64,000 nucleotides of DNA, from assembly GCA_029641185.1 (NCBI GenBank), contig JAPWGK010000002.1, forward strand, positions 1,922,001 to 1,986,000, written 5' to 3'. The DNA is from Pseudofabraea citricarpa (lineage: Eukaryota > Ascomycota > Leotiomycetes > Helotiales > Dermateaceae). The notes beneath the pieces were generated by a model. That model worked only from the letters and a program-made list of their open reading frames with translations, was not told the origin of the DNA and did no database searches. Made by a program: the position numbers and the translations under genes. Positions 10,636 to 23,314 of the stretch are shown piece by piece; within the stretch, counting starts at the first letter, position 1; the number at the start of each line of letters is the position of its first letter.

Positions 10636-11466
10636 ATGAAGAACTTCTACTTGCTTTCTCTTGCAGTATGCGGACTTGCAGCTCCATCTCCTGATACTAT
10701 CAGTAAGTCCAACGATGATGGTGTAGGATGGATGGCTAATAACTCGATTAGAAATCACTGTCAGCCTCAATCGGATTGATAGCTCATTTGACGTAGGCAG
10801 AGAAGTTCTTTATATCGGAGTAAGATGAAACTGATATTATAGTAGAGTGACGCCTCTTGCATTGCCATTTATAGCCATCGTTGTCTCCCTGGAGATGAGA
10901 GATTCGACTGTTGTGCACCATTTTATTGTCTCGATGATGGTTCGGGCTCTGAAACCTCCAGGTGCTTATATTCTTATGACAATGGAATTGACTCTAGTCT
11001 GGTAGGAATACTTTCCTCTCCAGCAATATATACTAGATGATGCTGACACTCGTTTTAGCTTTCAAAGCCTGAAATCTCATCGTGCGTAGCATTCGTCGGC
11101 CATCGATGTGCCCCCGGACATCCTGATTTTGATTGCTGCCCCCCTTTCTCTTGCCTAGATGATGGCTCGGGACAGAACACGCTCCGATGTGCAGGTGGTG
11201 AAGCGACAAGTGAGAAAATAATTGAGATAGATGAACATGGCCAGTGCATCCTCCCATTTGGGCTTGCTGGCAGTGGGCTGTGCCAGTTCGAGAACCAAGT
11301 CTACGGCCAGTGCTGTGGCAGTGAGAAATACGAGTGCAAACAATTTCAGGATGAGCCAGCAGCTTTTGGATGCTTCGACAAGCACGGGGACGATGCCAAA
11401 GGAAGCAAACTGGGGTTCCCAGCTCTGCATCATCACGACGCTGGTCGTTTGCATGAGCTCTTGTAG
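10636..11466 (+). CDS. Secreted multi-knottin-like cysteine-rich protein
   Basis: Four-exon model (10636-10702, 10801-10819, 10875-11001, 11059-11466), 206 residues. The N-terminus MKNFYLLSLAVCGLAAPS is a signal peptide. Exon 3 and the start of exon 4 each encode a 30-residue module with the same spacing: C-x8-CC-x4-C-x11-C, sharing HRC, FDCC, PF, CLDDGSG and RC. The exon 4 copy has one more cysteine upstream, giving C-x7-C-x8-CC-x4-C-x11-C, the cysteine order of inhibitor-cystine-knot (knottin) folds. A third, looser set follows: C-x11-C-x9-CC-x6-C-x11-C. The first module lacks its first cysteine in this model. The 19-nt second exon is the only choice I found that keeps phase, so the 5' structure is uncertain. 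Probable extracellular disulfide-rich protein; function unknown. Confidence 0.7.
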
Positions 11467-13224
11467 GCCAATTGAGGAGATGACTTTCTCTGCTCTTTTT
11501 GATAGGGGTGGGGGGATCAGGGGGGAAACGTGACTTTGGAATTGACGACCTCCATTATTTGGCACTTTGTTTGGTGATGCAATCCAATGCCGTCTAGCCA
11601 CAGGCCAGAACAGGCTAGAAGGCGTAAATTCAAGTCCAAGGCACAGGGCTAAGAAGTAACACGAGAATTTGCGATCTGCAACAAAGATATTCTTTCACAA
11701 AAAAAAGAAAAAGATGAAAAAAAAAAATTGACCCCTCTTCGTGCTTTGTTTGCATGTTTTCAATAATATATGATATCTGACTCAGATCATATGATGTTTA
11801 CAAATATTGCAGACGATGAATGAAGTCGCGTGCTCGTTGTGTGCAGTGGAGGTCGTCCGCCGGATCTGCCGGCTTGTGATGTGACCTGATGACTGATGGA
11901 TGTTCGTGGAGATGGAGGACCGTGGGCGCCGTAAAGTCCGAATACGCAGTGAGGATGGAGGTAACCATGACAAGCTCCGGTGTGTAGGGTTCTGTACTCC
12001 GCAATGGGATTATTGCTTGATACGGCTATGATGCAATGGCGACATGAAGCTTTGGCTGGTGGATGGTGGATACAGTAGTGGTGATGAGTATACAGTACAG
12101 TAGGTGAAAGAGGTTGGGCGGCACGGGAAGTTAGAAGCTGGTGAAGGGCTAAAGACTGCTTAGTAAACACACTGCTTTTGTCTGTCGCCCGTGATTTGTG
12201 ATAAGAGACGCCTATCTCTCACCCATCTCAGAATGATCTTCGACCTGGAGACTATCCCTGATCCCCTGAGAGATCTCACCGCTGGGCATCCCTTCAGTGG
12301 GGGATGCCAGGGGTTGATTCCTGTAGTTGTACTTAGCCATACCGTAGCAGCCATCGGGAATATTCCTCACATGATGATAATGATAATGTCCTCTCTGTCC
12401 TACTAAACACACCCGCTACTGTCCCTCCTTACACCACTCACTACCACCACCACCACCAACACCACCACCAACACCAACACTGCCGGCCTGTCTGTCTCTC
12501 TATTGCCTGTCCGTACCTGACATCGCGTCCATTGCGCCTTGCTCGGCAGAAGCCATTAGCACACTGACAGTAATCGGTTCTAGCGGCTCGAAGGCTGCAT
12601 CACCAAATGTTTCTGCTTTGCATCCAAGCCATCCATGATCCATGATCCACCCCACCAACCACGACCAACCACGCCTGCGGACATCTCGGGCTCCAGCCAG
12701 TGTAGGTAAAGTATGTCCTGTTCCCATTGGCCTCCTCTCCTCCTTCTTGAGAGTCAAGCCCTCCCAGCTCACCAGGCCAGGCCAGCATGCCGCCATGCCA
12801 CCATGCCCTACCCGGCCCCGGTATCTTGCTGCAAGTGCCTAGACCGGATCCTTCGGGCGTGATGTGATTGATGGTGCCAGAACTTTGATGCATTTCGCCT
12901 TTCTCTGACGAGAGCAGACAACGACTGACAGAGCACCGAGCAGGGTCTTCGAGTCAGCCAGCCAGCCAGCCATTTATCATCATCCTCCTCCGTCCACGTC
13001 GTCTCTTCTCCTCCAACGCATTACTTCGCATGGTCCATGGAGATATATTCAGTCTAGCCCAGTCCGATCTTTCGAACCGACACTCACCTCTCCGTCTCGC
13101 TTCAGCTCGACCTCTCTTTGTGTACCTCAAAAGCTCCGCTGGTCGTGGATAAGCCTCAATGCTCTCGGTTGCCTCTTCTAATTCCACAGACTCCACCCGA
13201 TTTCCCTCGAACCATCTACGATAA
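11467..13224. other. Intergenic region upstream of VPS62-like gene
   Basis: No supportable gene. Contains an ACC/CAACAC microsatellite (12442-12480) and a short CAGC tandem at about 12955-12972. The last few hundred bases are C/T-rich and probably leader of the next gene. Confidence 0.45.
12442..12480. repeat. (ACC)n/(CAACAC)n microsatellite
   Basis: Imperfect trinucleotide run of ACC units interrupted by AAC, about 39 bp, in noncoding sequence. Confidence 0.8.
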
Positions 13225-14901
13225 ATGTACGGCTTACGGCGGTTCATCATCGCCATCACCCTCGTTGTCGGCTGCTATTTTGCCCTGAGCGCCGTTCACC
13301 AGCATCTCGATCCGAATAGCAGCAAGAAGACCGATGAGGATGCCGAGGATGCGCGTTGGATAGCTACATCACAGCACTGGCTGGACAGGCAATCATGTCG
13401 CTGGATCGGCATCTGTGGCCTGGCACATTACCATCCTGACCCGGCTGGGAAGTACAGGAGGGTACACAGGAAAGAGAGACGGAACCTGAAGATAGGATTG
13501 GATGAGGTTGTTCCAGGACCTGCGGATCGAGACGGCAGATTACGACCAGAAGATTTCAAGGTGGATGATAATACGATTTTAAGAGAGGTCCCGCAATTCG
13601 TTCTCGACTATGCGCCTCTAGTACACCTCTATTCTGGAGAAGAGTTCTGGCCTTCGGATCTTAGCCAACACCTTAAGTACATGATACCCTCGGTGAACGA
13701 AACATCTTTGCACTTGAAGCATTCGAAGCGCACAGTCCATAATCTGCATAAGCTTAATGAAGGAGTCAGCGGGAGAGTTTTGTTCTTGAAGAGTGAAGAT
13801 GACGTGGAAGAGAGACCAGATTGGTTAGGAAGCAGTTGGAACAAACCTGTACCATTTCCTACCGAGGCCGAGGAAGAAGTGGAGAGCTGGATAGATCCTT
13901 ATGGCGTTGAATCGACATCTAAATCGCAACACAAGATTGCTGATCCACGTCTGATTCCCAGTTCACAACGAACTGATCCCCGACAACCCGAGCTCCGAAG
14001 AGCAAAGCGTGGACTCCCAGAAGAGAAATCCAACCAGCCAGGGTACTCAAGTGCTCCAGCCCATCTTGTACTCATCGAGAAACCCAACAACATCACCGAT
14101 GCCTTTTGGTTCTACTTTTACTCCTACAACCTTGGCCCTGCACCACTAAACATTCGATTCGGTAATCACGTTGGCGATTGGGAACATTCACTTGTCCGAT
14201 TTCAAAACGGCTTGCCAAAGGCTATATTCTGTTCCGCTCATTCAGGAGGTCTAGCTTATGCTTACAACGCCGTGGAGAAGGGAGGTAAGGACCAGAAACG
14301 ACCGGTATTGTACAGTGCCATCGGAAGTCACGCCATGTATGCAACTCCAGGGCGACATCCATACATCTTACCTTTTGGAATTCTTGCCGATGTGACTGAT
14401 AAAGGACCTTTGTGGGATCCATCACTTAACTACAAAGCATTCTGGTATAATACAACAATCACACATAATGCTGATGCCAAGTCACTTCCAGCATTCCCTT
14501 CAACAAATTCCACGGGCGAGATCCCAGATGTCTTCCTGCCAATGAATGACACTTTCTTGCCTCAAAGTATGCCCGGCGCTCCCACGACAGAGATTCCTCT
14601 TAATACATTGATCCCAGCCAAGGACAACCCGGAAGCTGCTATCAGTTGGTTTCATTATCGGGGACACTGGGGAGACAAGTTCTATACTTTGGCGGACTGG
14701 AGACAATGGAGATTTGTTGGGTAAGCTTTGCCCATGTTCTGTTTTGGTTTCGTAGTTAACAATACTAGACAATACCACTATGTAAACGGCCCACTGGGTC
14801 CTCGATACAAGAATCTAGGACGAAGCAGGGTCTGCCAGTCTGGAGGGTCCTGTACAATACTGGAAACACTGGAAGGTCGCAAAAGCTGGCTGAGCAAATA
14901 A
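13225..14901 (+). CDS. Vps62-family protein
   Basis: Two exons (13225-14720 and 14769-14901) separated by a 48-nt intron give 542 residues. A hydrophobic segment at residues 7-24 is a signal anchor. The conserved core has VGDWEHSLVRF, FCSAHSGG and IGSHAMYATPG, typical of the fungal VPS62 family named from a yeast vacuolar protein sorting mutant screen. Several NxS/T sites and the N-terminal anchor suggest a lumenal domain in the secretory or vacuolar system. The second exon supplies a conserved-looking C-terminal tail with two cysteines; without splicing the frame ends four bases after the exon edge. Biochemical role is unknown for the family. The start is the first ATG and places the anchor right at the N-terminus. 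Confidence 0.9.
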
Positions 14902-16217
14902 CTGAGTTTTTTTATTCACCTTTGGAATTTTATGATCGTTGGCATGGGATAGAACGCTATCATTGCATTAGATGCATAGAGATTTTTTTTTTTTTCAGTT
15001 ACCTCGTGCGCATGCCTCTTTCTTCCTCGCACGAGATAGAAAAGCATTTCTGCAGAGCATTCTGGGTAGGGGTATGGAGTCATTTTTCTTGGGTTGCTTT
15101 TGTTTCGTCCTCCTGTGGAAATCCGGCGCTTGCTGGAACGGTGTTGGATCGGCGGATTGGGAATGGCAGGGGGGGCATAATGATAATGAAAATCTGGGAA
15201 GGGGAGACGTCTTTGGTGGGCGCTTATACCATGGAAGGTAGAGATGATGGATGATTTGGGGATGAAAGAGAGAAGACGATGCTGAAATGAATAAAGATAG
15301 AAAAAAATACTCATAACAACACCTCCTTTCCTGTTCCATGTGGTTCGAGTGTTCCTTGATTTGGTCCTTGTCTTCTGCTTTTTTCTTCTTGATTTGGGGG
15401 CTCTGGGAAGTTTCCCAGCTGATGAATTGAATTGTTGGATGGCGCAGAGGAGAGGATGTGGCTGAGTGGAGTGATCCTTGTTGTTGGATTCTCTTGACTA
15501 CCTACCTGCCTGCCTCTGGTCTCTTCCCCAAGGCAGATCGCGCGCACGCCTCTCTTGTGTTTGATTTTTATTTCCTTTCCTTTCTCTTCATTTCACGCAC
15601 ACATTTCTCTTCCGTTCTGTTCCTTGCTTCTGCTTCTTTGGTATCTCAAATGGCAAGGCATCATCGCCTCGCACCGCACCGTGCCGTACTGCATGGATGG
15701 CTGGCTGGCTTTGAGCTTGTTGGATTGGTGACTCTCTTGTCTCTCACTCCCGAATTAGTCCTTGGGCTGTCGATCTTCTACTCTATCTCATCCTCATGCT
15801 CGGATGGCTGCTTTGCCTCGCTTCACTTTATTTCGTTTCGTTTGACTGCGTGTGCGTTTGTCTGTTCCTTTCTGTTCTGCATTGCATTAGTCGCTATCTT
15901 CGAAAAAGAAGAAGAAAGCAAAAGGCAAGAGTTTGTGCAGGGAAGTTTAGAGATATGGTAGTCATATCTAGATAGATTAATCTTCATCTTTCTTCTGCCT
16001 CTCAATCTCGCATCAAACCCGGTTCTGTCGGTGCCTTCTTTGAGTGCTTGGTTGCATGAGAGGCAGACTTCTTTCTCTTTGCGTCGTTGCCGTTTGAAGA
16101 CTGCGGCTTTTTGTGGAGTGGAATGGATTGGAGTGGAATGGTTGTGGTGGCTGCCTGCCTGCCTGCTTTGACTATGCCACTGGCCGTTGGAGTGACCGTT
16201 TCTTAGACGAGGGGAGG

Positions 16218-16226
16218 TATATAAAT
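16218..16226 (+). promoter_or_regulatory. TATA box of dynamin-like gene
   Basis: TATATAAAT, about 150 bp before the first splice donor in the presumed leader of the 16461 gene. Confidence 0.4.
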
Positions 16227-16373
16227 TCCTAGGTCTCCCCGACTGGGTAGCGTGCCAACTCAACTCATCTTCTGCATCGCTTCTTCAATACCACTCGGCC
16301 CTGATATTCTCTTCCTTGATCAACACGTTTGTTCTCAACAAAACAACTTCGCCGCAGCTCTAGGTATGCATTT

Positions 16374-16430
16374 CCCCACCCCAATCTTCAAAACGCGTCC
16401 CATTTACTAATCAATACATTCAATATCTAG
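16374..16430 (+). other. 5'-UTR intron of dynamin-like gene
   Basis: 57 nt with GTATGC donor, TACTAATC branch region and ATCTAG acceptor, ending 30 bp before the start codon. No ATG occurs in the exon parts that flank it. Confidence 0.6.
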
Positions 16431-16460
16431 GGTCTATCTTTGACCGCGTTTTCAGCGGCC

Positions 16461-18766
16461 ATGGTTTCCAACTCAACCACCAATGCAGGAACCGCGCAAA
16501 GTTCAGAGAACAGCCAAACCAAGAAGAAGTCTCAGGAAGAGATTAAGTCTACTGATGGACTAGAGAAGATACAATCGGACGAACAACGCTCCATTCTCGA
16601 TATCGTTGCGTATGTACGCAAATGTGGTCTTGACACTATCTTGTCACTTCCTCAACTCGTCGTCTGCGGCGACCAATCCTCTGGAAAGTCTTCAGTTCTA
16701 GAGGCTTTAACGGAGATCTCGTTCCCCACCAACGATAACCTCTGCACACGCCATGCAACCGAGATCATCCTCCGTCGCGGCCCAGTGCAGAAGCTCACAA
16801 TCAGAGTCAACCCTGCTACCTCTCGAAGCGTCACTGAAGCTACAGCTATCAGGGCTTTCTCAAAGACAATCAGTGACTTTGGTGAACTACCCAAGGTTAT
16901 GGATGCTGCAATGGTGGTCATGGGCATCAAGAGTTCCACGGCAGATTCCACCTCTGCTTCTACTTCCCAATCTCGAGCTTTCGCACGAGATGTCCTGAGC
17001 GTTGAGATGGAAGGCCCGAACCAACCTCAGTTGACCCTTGTAGATATCCCGGGATTGATTCAGTCTTCCACCAAGGGCACTACGGATGCAGATGTGCAAC
17101 TTGTGGCGGACATCACCGATTTTTATATCGAGCAACAGCGCACTATCTGTCTAGCAGTCATATCTTCCACCAACGACATTGCCAATCAACCGATCTTGAG
17201 AAAGGTGCGAAAGATCGATCCTCAAGGTGAGCGTACTTTGGGCATCATAACCAAGCCTGACAAGCTGTCAGCTGGTTCAGGTAGCGAGAAGGAATTCATA
17301 GAGTTGGCTCGTAACGAGAACATCCAGCTCAAGTTGGGCTGGCATGTGCTTAAGAACAGAAGTTACGAGGAGAAGGACTGTTCTTTGCTGGAACGAAACA
17401 TGAGCGAGGAGATATTTTTTCAAAAATCCAATTTCAAAGAACTTGGCCATAACTCGCTTGGCATCGAAACTCTGCGAGAACGTCTCAGCGTCTTACTTGG
17501 TCAACATGTTAAGAGGGAGCTACCACAGCTGCAAAAGGATCTGGAGACGGCTTTGGAGGCTCACAAGAGCCAGCTCAGCCAGATGGGAAATCGACGTGCA
17601 TCACTTCCTGAGTGCAAGGCATACTTGACACAGCTCAGTCTTGATTATTATGAAATCTGTAAAGCTGCTGTCAATGGTCATTATGAAGGTTCCTACTTCC
17701 AGAACGAGCTTGATTCAAAATTCACAATCACCTCTCCAGCTACAATCCGTCGCACTCGAGCAGCTGTACAGTGGCTGAACACTTCATTCGCTGAAACTAT
17801 GAGGGTGCGTGGCCAAAAGTACATCATTAGCAAAGATGAGTCCAGTCCAGAACCGCTATCAACTCCACAAGAACAAATTCAGTGGGCAGGCAAACCACTG
17901 ACCAATGTTCGGGCACTAGCCTGGGTAAAAGATGCTCTAATTAGAACTCGTGGTAAGGAGCTAATTGGAAATTACAACCCTCTGCTCATCGGGGAGCTTT
18001 TTTGGGAACAATCTTCTAAGTGGGAGTCGATCGCAAAGAGCCATGTTAAGACAACCTCGCACCTTTGTAGCCAATTCTCAAAGGATTTGCTACTGGAGAA
18101 GTGTCCTCGCGATGTAGAAGCTAAACTCTGGCCGCGAATTCAAGAGAAGCTGAAACAGAGACATGCAGCAGCCTTGGAAGAACTCGGCAAGGTCATGGAG
18201 GATTTTCAATCCCATCCGATAAATTATAACCACTATTACACAGACACCATCACGAAGGCTCGAGAGGATCGACAAAAAGCATTGCTTGCGAAAGCCATTG
18301 AGGACGGAACTACAGAAAAAACATACACAGAAAATTTCACCAACAAACCCATTATCACCAAGAGTTTGAACATACCGCAAATAACCTCGAGATTTAATGA
18401 GGGATCGAATCCTAATATGGAGGAATTCAGCTGCAGAGAAGCACTTGATTGTCTGCACGCTATTTACAAGGTAATTCTCCATTGCCATGCACTCTCTTTC
18501 TGATCCACAACTCATCACGTTATGAATAGGTGCAGTTGAAGAACTTCGTCGCCATCGTAACCATGCAAGTCATCGAGCGCCATATCGTGCGCGGTCTTGG
18601 AGACATCTTCTCGCCGGTCCTGGTTAGTTGTCTCTCGGACGCTGAAGTCAAAGCCATCGCTTCCGAGCCAGAGTCCGCGCAGCAGCGTAGAGAATTTCTC
18701 GAAGGACGCATCGCTAAACTCGAGGATGGCTACGAGGTATTCAAGGGTGCTATGGCTGGTATCTAA
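16461..18766 (+). CDS. Dynamin/Mx-like large GTPase
   Basis: Two exons (16461-18470, 18530-18766; 59-nt intron) give 748 residues. After a Ser/Lys-rich head the GTPase domain has G1 GDQSSGKSS (residues 70-78), G3 DIPG and G4 TKPD. It continues into a helical middle/stalk region and a C-terminal GTPase-effector helix encoded mainly by exon 2. There is no pleckstrin-homology domain and no Pro-rich tail, so it resembles the fungal Mx-like group rather than endocytic dynamin. Such proteins assemble on membranes and hydrolyse GTP during remodelling; the target here is unknown. The start is the first ATG after the 5'-UTR intron; a non-ATG extension of seven codons is open upstream but unlikely to be used. 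Confidence 0.9.
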
Positions 18767-19444
18767 AATGCTGATTGGTCGTTCATTCCCCCCCCTCCTA
18801 TTTCTTCATTCTTTCGGTGGTTCTTTCTCCATCTGAAAACAGAGATTTGCTGGGCTGCTGAGACTTCTGGGTTCTCTTTTTTTATCTGGGCTGGAGCGGA
18901 ATAAAGCTGCATAGACATGGGTTGACTTAGACTGTTTTCACTTTCTTCTTCAATAGATTCAGAATGCATATCATGGTTGTCCTAGCTTATCGCTAGATTT
19001 TCTTGTGGGCGGCCCTAAACTTGCTCTTGTATACACTATGACTCTGCCATGGCATACTGCTTTTTATCAAATTGTCAAAAGTGACAATACTCTTCTAATC
19101 ACGGGCTCAGCGATTCTCAATTTGCATATTGATAACCGTTCAAATCAACTTGATCTTCATTCGCATATCTCTAACTAATACCTCATTTCATTCTAAGAAT
19201 GCCCTCATGACATCGATTATGAGCATTCTTTAGCAATTCCCTATCAGAAAATTTACAACCTCTTGCAATTTTCAATGGAATCATTTACATAACATAAACC
19301 TCAATCACGTACGAGCGGAGCCACAAAATAAGTTCTAGAAATTAAAATTGCTAGTTTTAAAAAGAAACTTGTCATCTTGCAATTTCCAAATCTGGAATTC
19401 TATAGTCTTAAGTCCCTAAACTCTACAAGTTGATTATAATCCAA

Positions 19445-19725
19445 ATATCCGTAATCCCCGAACGCTTCAAAATGTAAATCGCTTGGGAATCAGAAATACC
19501 TGATACCAAAAGACACATAAAGCAATACTCAAATACTTCAAAATATAAACTACTTGGAAATCAGAAATGTCCGAGATTAAAAAACATCAAAAGCGATCTC
19601 TCTTGCTCCAAACCACATATATCGCTTTGAAACATATACTGTCGCTTCAAAATGCATACATCGCTCTAAAAAGCATGTGTCGCTTCAAAACGCATATGTC
19701 GCTTTGGGAACCAGAAATATCCGAC
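19445..19725. repeat. Nested degenerate tandem repeat
   Basis: A short unit close to TCGCTTCAAAAYGCATAT recurs about five times between 19622 and 19712. It lies inside a longer unit (a CGCTTCAAAA word, then a CTTGGGAATCAGAAAT word, then TCCGA) seen around 19463, 19534 and 19681. Copies are diverged. No coding frame. Confidence 0.7.
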
Positions 19726-20067
19726 GTCCGATATATCTTCAACTAACCCTGGCTTTACCTCCAATGCCCAATCAAGTGCGAGTTTACGAACCCATATTCG
19801 CAAGCATATATCCACAAACATGCTATTACCAACGCTCTTCGTCGCGTCAGGAGAAGTTAACTTGTGATAATTTTAGTACGAAATAGGTGACAACCGGGTA
19901 TCAACTGACAGCCGGATATCGTCCGACAACTGAAAGGCGGCTTTCACACGTGGGTTAATGCCAGTTTATGGTTGTTCTTTCGTGGTTTCCTGTTGTCAAA
20001 TGTCGTGTGGTTCTTTCGCCTGCTGAGTGGGTGGGTGGATTTTTATATCTCCTTTTTCCGATATGCT

Positions 20068-20101
20068 GCGGCTGGTGGTGCGGCTGGTGGTGCGGCTGGT
20101 G
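20068..20101. repeat. 12-bp minisatellite, about 2.8 copies
   Basis: GCGGCTGGTGGT repeated head to tail without mismatch in noncoding sequence. Confidence 0.85.
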
Positions 20102-20210
20102 AGTACAGAGGACTGTGAACATTTCTGCAGCTTACAGACATTTTCCCCTAAAAGTATCTTGTTGGTAGAGTCTTAGTGAAGAGATTCATGCCATGAAAGT
20201 TATTATTCAT

Positions 20211-21838
20211 CTAGTGATAAAAGCAATCTGCCTTAGTAAATTTCCCTGCCTTAGTGTACCAAGAGACGTCGTCAATATTTGACCGAAGCAAACAAGACAT
20301 ACGGCACTCTCCCTTCACATCATCTTCCACCGTAGTCACCCAATGTACCCGTGCCGTTTCAGAGACTTGATCTTGGTGGAAACCCTCAGGCAATCCCTCC
20401 TCCTCAATGTCTATGACAAACTGTGCGACTTTTGCCGCAGTGGTGCTTTTCCATATACCCTCCTGATGATTCATAGAAGCGAGTATTTCAACAGCACGCC
20501 TGCGAACTCGGGACTCGCGACACTTGGTACCAACCCAGAAGAGTGGGAGTATGACCCCGACGTCAAAAGAGAAGAATTGGTCCCCAGAAGTCTGGATATC
20601 TTGAACTAGCCCTTCGGCCAAATCAACTATCTGCTGATATTTGTAAAGGTAAATGTCGTGCATTGTTTCTTGGCGATATACCACAATGCCTATGATTACA
20701 GTCATAATTATTTGGTGCATTTTAAGAAGCGAAATAGAGCGTTGCAAATTATGCGGAATTTTCGTCTTCTTAGACAAAATTTCGATCTCTTGGTACCATT
20801 TCTCGAGAACTTTTTTCGCGGTCTCGATGTCCTCTAGATTGGTGGGGCATGGTCCCAGGCGCACCGATCTTTGAAGTATCCACGTTACAAGACGATGAAT
20901 AACATCCATAGAGTCTTCAAAGGAGCTGAAGCTTGTAGGCAACTCATCAATAAGCCCCATTGGCTCTGCACATGACTGATCTGGGTAAGGGACCTTGGAG
21001 TTGCCGATTGATTTAACTTGAAGATCGAGCCGTCTGAAGACTTGAATGATATCTTTCGGTATGACTGAATGGCGTTGTTTCCGGCATTCACGTCCAATGA
21101 TCTGCAGTCCGTTCCGGAGGTGCATGTAAGATACCTCGTGGTTGCCTGTAAAACTTTCGTAGCACACAAAAAGGGCGCATGCCACCAAGCCTTTGATGAG
21201 CTTGTCTGTGGAACCGTCCGAGCTCTCTGCCAGTAATGTCCGCGTGTGCCTTACAGCATGGTTGTATTGCTGCAGGGCATAGTTCCGGAGTTCGGTAGAA
21301 GTGTAGTGCAGATTCTTCGGGTCAGACACCGTGGATGATCGTTGTAACGCACTCAAAGAGCAGAGTGCATATTTAATAGAAGCCTCAGATAGGCTTAGCT
21401 GCAGAACACGCCGTGCCCAGAAGTTGGCCCCAAAATACAGGCTGGATGCGTCGGAGATGCATGTGACATAGTAGGCAAAAAACTCCCGCTGTCGGGGATC
21501 TTCAAAGCTTGGGAGAACTGGGAGGGTACTAGGTGAGCTCGGGGGTGCATGTTTTCCGAATTGGGCGTTCTTCAGTGGTCGATTTCGGGACGTGTTATAC
21601 CCATCACATCTTCGCCCATCCCTCTGACAACGAGCGCAAGTTGGTTTTCCTTCATCACACTTAACGTGTCGAACTCTGCCCTCGTGAACGAAATTTAGTA
21701 TCTGTATCATTACGCAGATTCACAACCATGGCTCAAGCGAAAAGTGATGCTTGAGCCTCCGTGAGACTTGTTTCATTCTTACCTGCAAGTGTCACAACCT
21801 TTCCTCGACCTTATAAGACCACCTGATCCTAATTCCAT
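20211..21838 (-). CDS. Zn2Cys6 transcription factor
   Basis: Two exons (21783-21838 and 20211-21675; 107-nt intron) give 506 residues. The binuclear zinc cluster is split by the intron: exon 1 ends in GCDTC-R and exon 2 continues VRHVKCDEGKPTC-ARC, so the spliced protein has C-x2-C-x6-C-x6-C-x2-C-x6-C in the first ~45 residues. Arginine and lysine residues fill the usual DNA-contact loop. The remainder fits the helical regulatory region of this fungal class, with no other domain. Without the first exon the finger would lack its first two cysteines, which argues strongly for the start at 21838. Nuclear DNA-binding regulator; target genes unknown, though the next genes to the right are candidates by position. 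Confidence 0.88.
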
Positions 21839-23314
21839 GTTGGTATTATGGGGAAATGAAAGGAGGCTTAAAATGAATATGGTATGTATGGATCATGAAC
21901 ACGATGATGTCAAACTCGACGTCTGAAATGAGCCCAGATGACTATTAGCCGACGTTCCTCTGGATGACTAATATCCGACACAACCAATCAATGTAAAGAA
22001 CAACACGAGAAAGCCAAGACCAGATGTGGACCGATCATGACATGAATAACTTGTCAGCATTTGTGTTATCATGCCACCCTCCAAATCCCATTCATTCTAG
22101 ACACGGGAATTCTATTCTATTAGGGATTTTCGCAGTACAGACTTCAGAGATTTAGTATACAAAATGTGATGTTTGTCATCCCCAAGATTAACTCCTTACT
22201 ATCACATAACCTCCTTGCTTTAATAACTACCCCTCTTGTCTTCCTTCTTTAGAATTCAAGAAATGATTTCTACAATTCAAAAGTTCAAAGTTAGCCATTT
22301 TGTTTACATTGATTCAAGTTCGCTTCTCAAATGGGGTTCTATACTTTTCTTCCGCCCAGGACATCAAAAGATAAGCGACAATAAATGGTGGGACGACATA
22401 GAGGGATTGGCCGCGACAACGGCGTGCTGTATTAAAAATAGCATTGTGCATCGCTCCTGCCAATGGACGTTGACGGTTCGAAGAAATTCGATACTCCGAA
22501 ATCCCTTTCTGGTTGGGTATTCCTAAGAAACAATCGATGAATGTTGACAAGTGAAAGATGTACGGGACTCTTACGGTGATGACCCCAACAGAGTACAGGA
22601 TCTCTAATTCAACTTGATCAGTAATCTAACCTTGTATGTATTAGAAGAAATGCCATACCTTCCAGGAGGGGTATTGGGGTTAGGATTATATTCCATCGTA
22701 CAGCAGTTCTTCTTCGGTAAGGTGTGCAAATGGTAGGTGAAAGAAAATGGCTTTTTTGCCAATCGAATCAGCAGAGCAGCCTCTTAAATAGTATTTTACT
22801 GGAGAAACAAGATGCATGGTTCTGTAACTGTTCAACCGACGCAGCCTTTCTGGGCATCAAGTAAGATTCCGCCTGATATTCTCTCCCACAGCCTTGTTAT
22901 ACATACACTGATTGGATCTACCGGGTTTTAGTCAGCAGTACAGCGTCTCACAATTCGCGGATTTTCCGTCCACGCCGTTTAGCGAGACACAAGTAGCTTT
23001 TCTGTTTCAGCATTCTGAACTATTATTACATTTTTACTTTTTAAAGAGTAAAATGTGGAAATATGAGTGATAGCATAGACTTGGGTAGTTCTCGTTTAAT
23101 CTCCACAATAAACATTTTGTCCTTAAACAACGAGTTATGGCTTGCAGGGATAAAATTTCCACACTAATCAAAGATTATCATTTATCCAACTACTATAGGA
23201 CTGATTCTTATACTATCTACATTAACGTGTAATAGCCAATCTTGGCTTTAAAAGCACTATGTACATGAATTCATCATCGTTATCAGAGCCCCTTCAAATC
23301 TTTACTGAATCTAT
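21839..23314. other. Intergenic, A+T-rich
   Basis: No gene seen. Short frames near 22236-22550 occur on both strands without motif or splice support. The right part (about 23020-23300) is notably A+T-rich. Confidence 0.45.

Larger units (their letters stand above)
14902..16460. other. Long promoter and leader of the dynamin-like gene
   Basis: C+T-rich intergenic region with TGCC/GGCT short tandems (about 15695 and 16150). A long biased frame at 15458-15961 is not supported as coding. A TATATAAAT box lies at 16218-16226 and a 5'-UTR intron at 16374-16430. Confidence 0.5.
18767..20210. other. Intergenic with decayed tandem repeats
   Basis: Contains the two repeat tracts listed separately (19445-19725 and 20068-20101). 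Otherwise A+T-rich between the GTPase gene and the convergent regulator gene; no coding signal. Confidence 0.5.

Noticed and set aside
15458..15961. 167-codon plus-strand frame upstream of the dynamin-like gene
   Set aside because: Strong C+T bias makes all residues hydrophobic or Ser; overlapping biased frames exist on the other strand; no motif. Read as promoter/leader.
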